From: G963422565 sp963422565
Lineage (GTDB): Bacteria; Pseudomonadota; Alphaproteobacteria; MPNO01
Direction: 5' to 3'
NCBI GenBank assembly: GCA_963422565.1
Contig: OY730228.1
Location: forward strand, 186,001 to 250,000
Length of the DNA: 64,000 nt
Numbering within the stretch: position 1 is the first letter of the stretch; each line of letters opens with the position of its first letter. The translations under genes were made by a program, and so were the position numbers. The notes under the pieces are model-generated. The model searched no databases and was not told the DNA's origin. It was given only the letters and a program-made list of their open reading frames with translations. Below are positions 24,539-33,048 of the stretch, piece by piece.

Positions 24539-25401
24539 CGTACCCGGCCGCATCCTCCGCAGTCGCACAGTCGCGCCTCCCGAAAAGCCGGACGGGGAGG
24601 ATGTACTCCGGCCCTCTATTGCGCCCCTTGGGATGGCGACAAGGCCAGGCCCTTCGAAGGATCGCCCGCGGGACGGCCGGTTTCCAATGGTTGCTTACCA
24701 GCGCGCTGAAGAGCGGCGTCGTCTCCGCCGGCGGAAAGATTATCAATTGGCCGTCGGAAAATTTCCCCGCCACCGTCTGCCCGAGCGACTTCGGAGCGTC
24801 TGGCCTGGCTACGAACCCGCTGACGGGCAGGTCGACCTTCCCTCCTGCTATAAGCTTGAGCATGTCCGGCCAATCGACTGTTGATTCGATGGGGTGTCCT
24901 ATTGGCTGCGCCAACCCGTCGATCCGCGTTTCCAGTCTTGCCAGACGCTTGGTGTCGATATTTTCGATGGTGGCCGTGTCGGTAGCGAGATCTGCCTGGA
25001 CCCCACGAACCTGTTCTTCCAAAGCAGGCAAACGATCGGTGTTATAGGCGGTTGGTATCGATGTTCTGCACAGCGGTTTGGAGCCTAATAATATCTCCCG
25101 AGAGAGTATTCAAGCGCGTGTCGAAATTGTTCTAGAGAGCGCTCATGCGCGTATCAAAATTCTGCGAGAGAGAGTTCGATCGCGTGTCGGAATTCTTCGA
25201 GACGGTTTTCAAACCCGTGTCAAAATTCTTCGAGATAATGTTCAAGCGCGTGTCGAGCTGATCGATATCGTCTTTGAGCCAGGGAAAAAGGCCAACCATG
25301 AGTACGGCGAGCGCGATCCCGATCATCGCAAGAACCGGGCTCAGGCTGTTCATCGCCATCCCTTGCTTTGAACGTTGGTCTGTCATGGAAGCGTCATCCA
25401 A
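24539..25401 (-). pseudogene. Broken gene for a membrane-anchored coiled-coil protein with 11-residue repeats
   Basis: Reading the reverse strand from about 25386 gives a short N-terminus, one membrane segment (VLAMIGIALAVLMVGLF) and five 11-residue repeats of the form FDTRxxxLSxN. A TAG stop at 25132-25134 falls in the fourth repeat where the neighbours have Ser, and a TAA plus frame change follows at 25042. The next frame continues sensibly with TDRLPALEEQVRG, further coiled coil, then a globular-looking end up to about 24650. The 3' limit is uncertain, since the frame runs on into smpB antisense. I do not recognise the family. Confidence 0.7.
25093..25257 (-). repeat. Five tandem 33-bp units encoding hendecad coiled-coil repeats
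   Basis: On the reverse strand five consecutive 33-bp units encode LDTRLNIISKN, FDTGLKTVSKN, SDTRSNSLSQN, FDTRMSAL(stop)NN and FDTRLNTLSGD. The 11-residue period is characteristic of hendecad coiled coils. The units differ at the DNA level, so this is an old expansion. Confidence 0.8.
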
Positions 25402-25430
25402 TGGCCGGGACAGGCCTTCAGGACCGCGAT

Positions 25431-26162
25431 CTAAGCGCCGAGATAATATTGCTTGACGAGTTGATTCTCGCTAAGAGCCTCGGCGCTCTCTCCGGCGAGC
25501 GCGATCTCGCCGTGGACGATCACGTAGCCCCGGTCGGCGATCTTGATCGCCTGGTTGAAGTTCTGCTCGGCCATCAGCACGGTCAATCCGTACCGGTCCT
25601 TCAACTCCTTGATTTTGGCGATCATGCGGCTGACGAGGATCGGGGCGAGGCCGACCGAGGGCTCGTCGACCAGCAAAAGGCGCGGCGCCGACATCAGCGC
25701 GCGGGCGACTGCCAGCATCTGCTGCTCGCCGCCGCTCATGCTGCCGGCGAGCTGGCGTCTGCGTTCGGCGAGAACCGGGAAGGCTTCGAAGCTGAATTCG
25801 AGGTTCCTGTCGATCTCCCCGCGCGCCGCCGACCGGAAGGCGCCGAGCATCAGGTTCTCCTGGACCGTGAGCCTCGGGAACAGGCGGCGTCCCTCCGGGA
25901 CCAACGCCACCCCGTGCTCGACGACCTCGCGCGGCGACAGCCCCAGCAGGTTGATCTTCTGCCCGTCCAGCTCGAGGGTGATGGTGCCGGCCTCCGGACT
26001 GACGATGCCCATGATGCATTTGAGAAGCGTGCTCTTCCCATTGCCGTTGGCGCCGAGCAGCGCGACCGTCTCGCCGTCGCTCACGCGGACGGACACATCG
26101 TGTAGAACGCGCACTGTGCCGTAGCCGGCATCGATCCCGTCGACGGTCAGTTCAAGCGCCAA
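25431..26162 (-). CDS. livF: Branched-chain amino acid-type ABC transporter ATPase LivF
   Basis: This 243-residue ATPase is one of the two motors of a Liv/Hyd-type importer. Walker A is GANGNGKST, the signature is MSGGEQQMLAVARAL and Walker B is LLLVDEPSVGLAP. The TTG at 26162 gives the family-like N-terminus ELTVDGIDAGYG and has GAGAGG upstream; an ATG at 26180 is possible. It overlaps the end of livG and is last in the livKHMGF operon. Confidence 0.93.
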   Translation of the reverse strand: MALELTVDGIDAGYGTVRVLHDVSVRVSDGETVALLGANGNGKSTLLKCIMGIVSPEAGTITLELDGQKINLLGLSPREVVEHGVALVPEGRRLFPRLTVQENLMLGAFRSAARGEIDRNLEFSFEAFPVLAERRRQLAGSMSGGEQQMLAVARALMSAPRLLLVDEPSVGLAPILVSRMIAKIKELKDRYGLTVLMAEQNFNQAIKIADRGYVIVHGEIALAGESAEALSENQLVKQYYLGA

Positions 26163-26877
26163 GATACGCCCTCTCGACATCGGGGTTGGAAATGATCTCG
26201 TCGGGCGGCCCTTCGGCGATCTTCCGGCCCGCATCCAGGACCACGATATTCTCCGAGAAGCGCATTACCGCCCTCATGATATGCTCGATCATGATGATGG
26301 TGACCCCGTCCGCGTTGAGGCGGAAGAGGATATCCAGCAGCTCGTCGACCTCGGACGAGGAGAGCCCTGCCATCGCCTCGTCGGAGATCAGCAGACGGGG
26401 CTGCACGGCCAGGGCGCGAGCCAGCTCGAGCTTGCGCATCTCGATCTGAGTGAGGCCGGCCGAAGGCATGTATGCGCGGTCGGACAATCCCATCGACTCG
26501 ATGATTCGCGCGACCGTATCGCCGAGCGCCTGGCGGCTGGCCCCGGTTGCGTATTCGGCGGTGATCGCGAGATTCTCGTAGACCGACATCGAACGGAAGG
26601 GGCGGGGGATCTGGAAGCTTCGGGCGATGCCCAGCCGCGTGCGCTGATGCGCCTTGAGTCTCGTGATGTCCCTGCCGTCGAAACGGATCGTGCCGGAAAA
26701 ATTGAGAAGCGCGCCGGACACGCAGTTGATCAGCGTGGTCTTTCCCGATCCGTTGGGTCCGATCAATCCGAAGCGCTGGCCCGAGGGAATCTCGATCTCC
26801 ACCTGGTCGAGGGCGACGAACCCGCCGAACCGCACGGTGAGCGGTGCGACCGAGAGGATCGGCGCGCCGTCGCTCAT
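26152..26877 (-). CDS. livG: Branched-chain amino acid-type ABC transporter ATPase LivG
   Basis: This 241-residue ATPase is the second motor of the importer. It has Walker A GPNGSGKTT, the LivG-specific ARSFQIPRPF segment, a weakened signature (GLTQIEMRKLELARAL in place of LSGGxQ), and LLISDEAMAGLS as Walker B with DE retained. The non-canonical signature is a little unusual for a LivG. The start overlaps the livM stop by 4 bp (ATGA) and the end overlaps livF. Confidence 0.93.
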   Translation of the reverse strand: MSDGAPILSVAPLTVRFGGFVALDQVEIEIPSGQRFGLIGPNGSGKTTLINCVSGALLNFSGTIRFDGRDITRLKAHQRTRLGIARSFQIPRPFRSMSVYENLAITAEYATGASRQALGDTVARIIESMGLSDRAYMPSAGLTQIEMRKLELARALAVQPRLLISDEAMAGLSSSEVDELLDILFRLNADGVTIIMIEHIMRAVMRFSENIVVLDAGRKIAEGPPDEIISNPDVERAYLGA

Positions 26878-27836
26878 TTCCTGCCCCGGACGAGATGCTT
26901 GCGTACAAGGCCGACGATTCCCTCTGGGGCAAGGGTCACGAACAGCACCAGCACGACCCCGACAATCAACAGGTTGAGCTCGGAGGAGATGGTGACGTTC
27001 GCCACCTGCTGTGCGGTTCCCAGCAGGAGGGCGCCGACCAGCGGGCCCGCCCACATCGTCGTACCGCCGATCATCGGCATCGCGATCGCGTTGACCGCGT
27101 AGGCGAGGTTGAACGCGGAGGCCGGCTCGACATAGCCGACATAGAGGGCGAACGGCGCGCCCGCGACGCCCATCAGAAAGCCGGAGACGGTCGTCGCCAC
27201 CAGCTTGAGCCGCAGCGTCGGAATCCCGGCGCATTCGGCCGCGAGCTCGTCGTCGCGGATCGCGTTCAGGCCGCGCCCCAGCTTCGATCGTTCGATCCAA
27301 CGGGCGACGACGACCGCGAGCGTGGCCAGGATCAGCATGACCAGGAACAGATAGCGGACGTAATCGCCGAACGGCTCGATGGTCCGCGGCCGCAGGACAT
27401 AGGCGCCCGATGCCCCGCCGACATACTCCCAATTGACCATCAGCGTCTCGAGCACGATGGCCAAGGCGAGCGTGGCGATGGCGAAGAAAACGCCCCGCAA
27501 ACGCAGCGTAAGATAGCCCGTTGCTAGCCCGATCAGGGCGCAGACGACGCCGGCGACCGGAATCATCAACAGCAGCGGTGCCTTCATCAGGTTGTAGAGC
27601 ACCACCGAGCTGTAGGCGCCGATCGCGAAGAAGCCGGCGCTGCCGAAATTCACATAGCCCATATAGCCGCCCATGATGTTCCAGGCGGTCGCGAGCACGA
27701 CATATTGTAGGACGAAATATCCTGCGAAGAACCAGAATGGATTGGCGCCGGTGTCGGTCGTCGTCAGCAGAAACCCGACCAGGACGACCGCACCGACGGC
27801 ACCCCAGAACAAGCGGTTTTTCACGGCCGCCGTCAC
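26874..27836 (-). CDS. livM: Branched-chain amino acid-type ABC transporter permease LivM
   Basis: This 320-residue permease has about nine membrane segments and the family block GYVNFGSAGFFAIGAY plus the EAA-like loop AIRDDELAAECAGI. The start is a GTG that overlaps the livH stop (GTGA). It forms the channel with LivH and sits second-to-third in a tightly overlapping operon. Confidence 0.93.
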   Translation of the reverse strand: MTAAVKNRLFWGAVGAVVLVGFLLTTTDTGANPFWFFAGYFVLQYVVLATAWNIMGGYMGYVNFGSAGFFAIGAYSSVVLYNLMKAPLLLMIPVAGVVCALIGLATGYLTLRLRGVFFAIATLALAIVLETLMVNWEYVGGASGAYVLRPRTIEPFGDYVRYLFLVMLILATLAVVVARWIERSKLGRGLNAIRDDELAAECAGIPTLRLKLVATTVSGFLMGVAGAPFALYVGYVEPASAFNLAYAVNAIAMPMIGGTTMWAGPLVGALLLGTAQQVANVTISSELNLLIVGVVLVLFVTLAPEGIVGLVRKHLVRGRK

Positions 27837-28705
27837 CGCCCGAACAGCCCTTGCGGCCGGAAGGCGAGGGCCAGCAACAGCACGCCGAACGCCACGGCCG
27901 GCGCCCAGGACGGGCCGTAGAACGTGGAGACGAGGCTCTCGGCCACGCCGAGGATCATCGCCGCGACCATGGTTCCCGTGATCGAGCCGAGGCCGGCCAG
28001 GACTACGATCGCGAATACCTGGCCGATATAGAGCCGGCCGACCGAGGGTTCGATCGGGATAATGATGATCAGCAGCGCGCCGGCGAGGGCCGCCGTGCCG
28101 ATCCCGATCCCGAAGCCGATCTGCTTGATGCGCACAGGGTCGGCCGCCATGAGCTCGAGCGCCAGCCGGTCTTGCGCGACTGCGAGGATCGCCCGCCCGA
28201 CGAAGGAGCGCGACAGATACTGATAGACGCCGACGAACATGGCCACCGACACCGCGAACGGGACGAACATCCGGGTCGGGATCCCGATCGGACCGATCTC
28301 CCAGTTTCCGCCGATATAGGATGCCTGAACCGATCGGAAGTCGACGCCGTAGGCCAGGATCAGGGCTACCTCGATGATGAACATCACGCCGAAGAAAAAG
28401 GCGAGTCCGCGCAGGGTCTCCTCGCCTCTCTTCTCGAACGCCACGAAATAGATGCGGTAGGCGGCGACCCCGACCGCGAAGAACACGGGGGAGAAGATAA
28501 CCCCGATCAGGATCGGGTCCATCCCCCACCATTCGTTACCCATATAGGCGATGTAGGCGCCCAGGATTACGAACGCCGGATGGGCGATGTTGACGATGTC
28601 GAGCTGTCCGAAGGTGATGGTGAGGCCCAAGCTCACTGCCGCATAAAAGCCACCGAGCATCACCCCCGCGACGAGGGCGTTCAAGAGAAGATCGAACGTG
28701 AACAC
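27833..28705 (-). CDS. livH: Branched-chain amino acid-type ABC transporter permease LivH
   Basis: This 290-residue permease has eight or so hydrophobic segments and the LivH landmarks SLGLTITFGQLDIVNIAHPA and AVAQDRLALELMA. It is followed by livM with a 4-bp overlap and preceded by the binding-protein gene at a 54-bp interval. The transported compound is set by LivK and is unlikely to be limited to branched-chain amino acids in a catabolic region such as this. Confidence 0.94.
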   Translation of the reverse strand: MFTFDLLLNALVAGVMLGGFYAAVSLGLTITFGQLDIVNIAHPAFVILGAYIAYMGNEWWGMDPILIGVIFSPVFFAVGVAAYRIYFVAFEKRGEETLRGLAFFFGVMFIIEVALILAYGVDFRSVQASYIGGNWEIGPIGIPTRMFVPFAVSVAMFVGVYQYLSRSFVGRAILAVAQDRLALELMAADPVRIKQIGFGIGIGTAALAGALLIIIIPIEPSVGRLYIGQVFAIVVLAGLGSITGTMVAAMILGVAESLVSTFYGPSWAPAVAFGVLLLALAFRPQGLFGR

Positions 28706-28759
28706 GCGAACTCGCCCCGCCCTTGAACGCCTCGTCCCGACGCCTTGTCCGAGCGTCCG

Positions 28760-30034
28760 CTACCTCGCTTCGGTGTAGGGATAGCGAAGCTTGCCGGACT
28801 GCCACGCCTTGGGATAGAGAACGACGCGGGTGCTCGGCTTGGTGAAGGTCTCCAGATTGGTGTCGGCGATGTCCTGATACTGGACCAGCAGGGTCCGGCT
28901 GGTCGCCCATTCCCCGTTGGGGGCGAATTTGATCTTGCCGACCACGGTTTCGAAGGTAGCTTCGCGCATATGGGCGCCGAGTTTGGCATGGTCGAGGCTC
29001 TTGGTGGCAGTCACCGCCTCGCCGAGGACCTGCAGATAGGAATAGGCGTAGGTGGGCAGATAGTAGCCCAGCGGGTCGACGCCCTTGCCCATGGCGGCCG
29101 TCTGATACTTCTTCAGGAACTCGTTGACGCCCTCGAACTGAAGGGTCGGCGCCGGCACCCAGAAGTCGTAATTGACGATTCCGTTGAGCTTGGCGCCGAG
29201 GGCCTGCATGATGGTGGCGTATTGCAGGCCGACCATCCCGCCGCCGAACAGCTTGGTCTCGAGGCCGATCTCGACGGCCGCCTTGACCATGCCCACCGAG
29301 TCGGGCGGATAGGAACCGACGAAGACGATGTCCGGCTTTCGCGCCTGGATCGCGCGGACGATCGGCGTGTAGTCGGCCGTCCTGGGTGGGTAGCTGCGGT
29401 CATAGACGATCTCCAGACCGGCGTTCTTGGCATTTTCCCGCGCGCCCTTGACGGCGTTCCGGGCGAATTCCGCATCCGCCCCGACCAACGCGACGGTCTT
29501 GGGCGGGGGGGTCTGCTCCATCGCCAGCTCGAAGAAGCCCCGAGACCAGTCTGTCAGCGGCTTCGGTCCTGCCGGCATGATCTGGAAATAGTTCGGATAG
29601 TTGAACTTCTCGTTGACCGCCAGACCGAACAGGGCGGGGAAGGTCAGCCCCCGCTGGATGACGATCGGCATCGCCGGGGCGATCAGGTTGGTGCCGTAGC
29701 CGGAGACGATCAGGTCGACCTTGTCGACATCGAGAAGCTTGGTGTAGATGCCCGGGACCGTGGCCGGGTTGGTCTGATCGTCGTAGTAGACGAGCTGAAC
29801 TTGGCGCCCGAGCAGACCGCCCGCGGCATTCACATCCTTCTCCCAGATCTGCATCGCGATCAGCGCCGACTTGCCGGCGCCCGCCAAGCCGCCGGTCAGA
29901 GCCATGCTGAAGCCGACCTTGATCGGGTCGGCGGCCCGCGCGGCGGTTCCATGGAACGTTCCGAGACCGAGAACGGCTGCCGCCGCGAGCGCCGCGCCGC
30001 TCGACAGAAGAGAGCGTCTGCCCAGCACATCCAT
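28760..30034 (-). CDS. livK: Periplasmic substrate-binding protein of the Liv-type importer, Tat-like signal
   Basis: This 424-residue receptor belongs to the Leu/Ile/Val-binding superfamily. It opens with GRRSLLSSGAALAAAAVLG and an ARAAD cleavage site, which fits a twin-arginine signal. The mature part starts KVGFSMALTGGLAGAGK, as in amide- and aromatic-acid-binding members, and is longer than E. coli LivK. It is first in livKHMGF. Upstream there is a possible promoter with an overlapping inverted repeat (30060-30079). The ligand cannot be predicted with confidence. Confidence 0.9.
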   Translation of the reverse strand: MDVLGRRSLLSSGAALAAAAVLGLGTFHGTAARAADPIKVGFSMALTGGLAGAGKSALIAMQIWEKDVNAAGGLLGRQVQLVYYDDQTNPATVPGIYTKLLDVDKVDLIVSGYGTNLIAPAMPIVIQRGLTFPALFGLAVNEKFNYPNYFQIMPAGPKPLTDWSRGFFELAMEQTPPPKTVALVGADAEFARNAVKGARENAKNAGLEIVYDRSYPPRTADYTPIVRAIQARKPDIVFVGSYPPDSVGMVKAAVEIGLETKLFGGGMVGLQYATIMQALGAKLNGIVNYDFWVPAPTLQFEGVNEFLKKYQTAAMGKGVDPLGYYLPTYAYSYLQVLGEAVTATKSLDHAKLGAHMREATFETVVGKIKFAPNGEWATSRTLLVQYQDIADTNLETFTKPSTRVVLYPKAWQSGKLRYPYTEAR

Positions 30035-30059
30035 AACCCATCCCCCTGTTGGTATCCTC

Positions 30060-30079
30060 ATGCGCTGTGGCGCATCATA
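30060..30079 (-). promoter_or_regulatory. Possible livK promoter -10 with overlapping palindrome
   Basis: On the reverse strand TATGAT (30079-30074) resembles a -10 box, with only a weak -35 match upstream. The perfect inverted repeat ATGCGC-N4-GCGCAT at 30060-30075 overlaps it, 26 bp before the livK ATG, a position suited to a repressor. Confidence 0.35.
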
Positions 30080-30169
30080 ATCGAACGCTGCCCCGTGGGG
30101 AACGACCCGCACGAATATTGTCTCGGGCCGCGGCCGGCGTCGAAGCGACCATCCGCGGAGGCGGGACGG

Positions 30170-30722
30170 ATGTGGATCGGTTTCTTTTTCTGGCCGTACG
30201 ACCCGATCCTGGTCCGGCGCATGGCGGCGGCGGCGGACCGCTACGGCTTCGACATGATCGGCATCGCCGATATGCCCGGCAACGCGATGGACCCCTGGGT
30301 CGCGGCTACCCTGGCCGCCCAGGAGACCCGCCGGCCCCGGGTCGAGATCTGCGTGACGAATCCGGTCTTGCGCCACCCCCCGCGGTCAGCGCGGCCGCGA
30401 TCCTCGCTTTCATGGCGGTTACATCTTCGACGCGCCGGATCTCGCGCGGCGCGGCGTGCCGGAAGAAATATGGGCGCCGATGAGGGAGCTGCGCCAGCGC
30501 TACAGCACCAGCCCGGGCGAGGCCGATGCCCGTCTCGTCGACGAGCTGGGGTTGTTCGACCATCTCTCCGAGCGATTCGCGGTCCGGGGCGCGTCGCGCC
30601 AGTGCATGGAGCGGCTGGAAGCCGCCCGCGCGGCCGGGCTTGAGCGCGTGATGTTCACCGTAAGCGTGGCTTCCGACCCGCTCCGCAGCGTCGAACTGTC
30701 CGGCAGGGGGTCCGGGAGATAG
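30170..30722 (+). pseudogene. Luciferase-like (LLM class) flavin-dependent oxidoreductase, frameshifted and internally deleted
   Basis: The first 65 codons read cleanly as an LLM-class enzyme (MWIGFFFWPYDP start, YGFDMIGIADMPGN, VEICVTNPVLRHP). A run of six C at about 30376 then shifts the frame; the next frame continues AVSAAAILAF, and after a further break near 30415 the third frame gives YIFDAPDLARRGVPEE and a normal C-terminal part with LEAARAAGLERVMFTV. Intact relatives are about 330 residues, so over 100 codons from the middle are lost. It diverges from livK, and may once have shared its substrate pathway. Confidence 0.85.
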
Positions 30723-31006
30723 ATCGGCGCCGTTCGCCACGACGTCTCGTGGACTGTCCCGGCAGCGGTTCTTCGCCATGCGTTCGCAACCGCCGGGAAC
30801 GGATGAGGCAGCTGACCACGTGACGAATGTGAAGAAGTCGGAGGCGCGCTTCGTGGAGGGCCCCGAGTTCCGGGAGGAATAACGGCTGGAGGGCGGCAGG
30901 GTGTCGTCGTCCTTCGCGACCCTTCGCCGCTACGTCGAAGCGACGAGCGCACGGCCGACCATGGCCCTCGTGCCGGCGGACCGCCGAAGCGCGTCGACAC
31001 CGGACG

Positions 31007-31888
31007 TCACGGCCGGTCGGAGAGGAAGGCGTAGCGGAACGCATTCCCGTCGCTGATCACATGCCCGCCCGTGGGTCCGGGGAAATGGGCCGGCATCACC
31101 AGCGTCTTCGTATCGGCCACCGCTTCCAGAATTCCGCGCCGCGAAGCGGTCGAGCCGGCCTCGTCGAGGCAGAAACAGGAGCACCATCCCGGCTCGCGGC
31201 ACTGCAGCGGGTGATGCATGAGGTCACCGGTGAAAATTGCGCGTGCGCCGCGCGAGCGGATGTTCACGCAGACATGGCCCGGCGAATGGCCGGGCGTAGG
31301 GGTCAACCAGATTCCGTCGTCGAGGGTGTAATCGTCTTCGATGAGGAGCGCCTGTCCGGCCTCGACGATAGGCAGACAGGAATCCCGCCAGACCTCGCCC
31401 GGCGGATCCGCCGCCTTCCGGGTCTCCGCCTCCCAGTATTCGTACTCGCGCCGGCTGAACACGTAACGGGCCTTCGGGAAGGTCGGCACCCAGCGCCCGT
31501 CCACGAGCCGCGTGTTCCAGCCGCAGTGATCGACATGGAGATGGGTACAGAACACATAGTCGATGTCTGCGAAGCGAAGCCCGAGCGCGGAGAAACCGTC
31601 CAGCCATGGCTCCTTGGGATAGGCGAGTTTTTCGCCGCGCCCCGGCTTGTCGGCGCCGACGCAGGTGTCGATCAGGATCGTCCGTTCGAGCGACCGCAGG
31701 ACGAAGGTCTGATAGGTGATCACCAGCAAATCCGAGGCCGGGTCGTAGACGAAGTCGGGCATCTCGGCGAGATGCGTATCGACGAGGCCGCGTTCGGCCG
31801 ACGGGAACATCGCCATGGGAGGCCGCCACGGCCCGTCGCGTTCGACGATCCGCGCAACCTCCATGTCTCCGATCCGAATGGTTCGCAT
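31007..31888 (-). CDS. Metallo-beta-lactamase fold hydrolase
   Basis: This 293-residue protein has the zinc-binding CTHLHVDHCGWN motif, with the later His of TPGHSPGH, the Asp of IFTGDLMHH, and a C-terminal His in PAHFPGPTGG. The layout is that of lactonase-like MBL hydrolases. No signal peptide is seen. AGGAGG precedes the ATG. It lies 29 bp downstream of an EamA transporter gene on the same strand, so it may be the last gene of that operon. Confidence 0.9.
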   Translation of the reverse strand: MRTIRIGDMEVARIVERDGPWRPPMAMFPSAERGLVDTHLAEMPDFVYDPASDLLVITYQTFVLRSLERTILIDTCVGADKPGRGEKLAYPKEPWLDGFSALGLRFADIDYVFCTHLHVDHCGWNTRLVDGRWVPTFPKARYVFSRREYEYWEAETRKAADPPGEVWRDSCLPIVEAGQALLIEDDYTLDDGIWLTPTPGHSPGHVCVNIRSRGARAIFTGDLMHHPLQCREPGWCSCFCLDEAGSTASRRGILEAVADTKTLVMPAHFPGPTGGHVISDGNAFRYAFLSDRP

Positions 31889-31917
31889 GGACTTCGCCTC
31901 CTTGCGAGATACTGCTG

Positions 31918-32802
31918 TCACGAAGCCCGCCGCCGTCTGCCTTCGCGGTAGGAGATCAAGACGGCGCTTGCGCAGATCATCGCACCGCCGATCCATGTCT
32001 TCGTGTCGGGTATCTCTCCGAATATCAGATAGCCGATAATCGTCGCCCAGATAAGACGGACGAAGTCGACCGGCGTGACGACGCTGGTTTCCCCCTCCTT
32101 GAGCGACTGGTTCAAAAACAGATGCCCGACGGTGCCGAAGATCGCCAGGGCCAGCATCCAGGCGTAGTCCTCCAGCATGGGCCAGCTCCACACCGGAATC
32201 GCGGCGACCAGCGACATCGGCGTCAGGAAGATCATCATATAGGCGGTGATGGTGAGGCTGGGCTCGGTCCGGGTCAGCGTCTTGATCACCAGGATCGACA
32301 ATCCCCAGAGCAGGGCCGCGCCGACCGCCAGCATCGGGCCGAGACCGATTTCCGCTCCTCCCGGACGGAGCAGCACGAGCGCGCCGGTGAATCCGAGCGC
32401 GATCGCCGCCCAGCGAAGCCTATCGACGCGCTCATGCAGCAGCGGCACCGCGAGCGCGCAGGCGAAGATCGGCGCGCTGAACGTGATCGCCGTCACGTCC
32501 GCGAGCGGCGTCACGCTCAGCGCATAGAAGAAGCAGAGCATCGAGCTCAGATTGAGAATCGAGCGCAGCCCGTGGAGGCGGAGGCGCGATGTCCTGAGCG
32601 GCGCCATGCCGCGGCGGAAGAGATAGGGGGCGAGAAAGACGAGCCCGAACAGGTTGCGGAAGAACGCGACCTCGAAGGGGTGAAGATGCTCGGTGACATG
32701 GCGGATCATCGCGTGCATCGCGGTGAACATGACCGTCGCCGCTAGCATCAGGCCGATGGCGTGCAGGTTCCGCGAATCGCCCGCCGGGGTCGGAGCGCTC
32801 AC
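31918..32802 (-). CDS. EamA/DMT-family transporter
   Basis: This 294-residue membrane protein has ten predicted helices in two homologous EamA halves (for example GLMLAATVMFTAMHAM and PMLAVGAALLWGLSILVIK). Such proteins export or import small metabolites. The start is a GTG that overlaps the stop of the acyl-CoA dehydrogenase stub (GTGA), an odd coupling. Confidence 0.9.
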   Translation of the reverse strand: MSAPTPAGDSRNLHAIGLMLAATVMFTAMHAMIRHVTEHLHPFEVAFFRNLFGLVFLAPYLFRRGMAPLRTSRLRLHGLRSILNLSSMLCFFYALSVTPLADVTAITFSAPIFACALAVPLLHERVDRLRWAAIALGFTGALVLLRPGGAEIGLGPMLAVGAALLWGLSILVIKTLTRTEPSLTITAYMMIFLTPMSLVAAIPVWSWPMLEDYAWMLALAIFGTVGHLFLNQSLKEGETSVVTPVDFVRLIWATIIGYLIFGEIPDTKTWIGGAMICASAVLISYREGRRRRAS

Positions 32803-33041
32803 CCGTATTCGCGCAAGACCTGACGGGCGAGCAGCCCGAGCCCCATCCCGCCATGGGCCGCCGGCACGTCGATCATCCAGATGCCGAGTTCGCGGGCGCG
32901 GGCCTGAAGCCGCTCGCGGATCTCGGGCACCATCTCATGGCCCTCATAGGCCTCACGCTCGATCGGGATGACCTCAGCGTCGATGAAACGCCGCAGCGTT
33001 TCCTTCAGCATCCGCAGCTCTTCGGGCAGATCCAAATCCAT
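32799..33041 (-). CDS. Acyl-CoA dehydrogenase N-terminal stub
   Basis: The 80 residues match only the first helical part of acyl-CoA dehydrogenases: DLPEELRMLKETLRRFIDAE, PEIRERLQARARELGIWM and PAAHGGMG. A full enzyme is about 380-400 residues, so the FAD-binding core and catalytic base are missing. The gene ends with a clean stop that overlaps the EamA start. It is either a deletion remnant whose new stop happens to be coupled, or a retained small protein. No remaining downstream part was found in this window. Confidence 0.7.
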   Translation of the reverse strand: MDLDLPEELRMLKETLRRFIDAEVIPIEREAYEGHEMVPEIRERLQARARELGIWMIDVPAAHGGMGLGLLARQVLREYG

Positions 33042-33048
33042 AAGCGCC

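Noticed and set aside
28745..30643. Long + strand frame opposite livK
   Set aside because: Antisense shadow; only its last part coincides with the start of the luciferase-like pseudogene.
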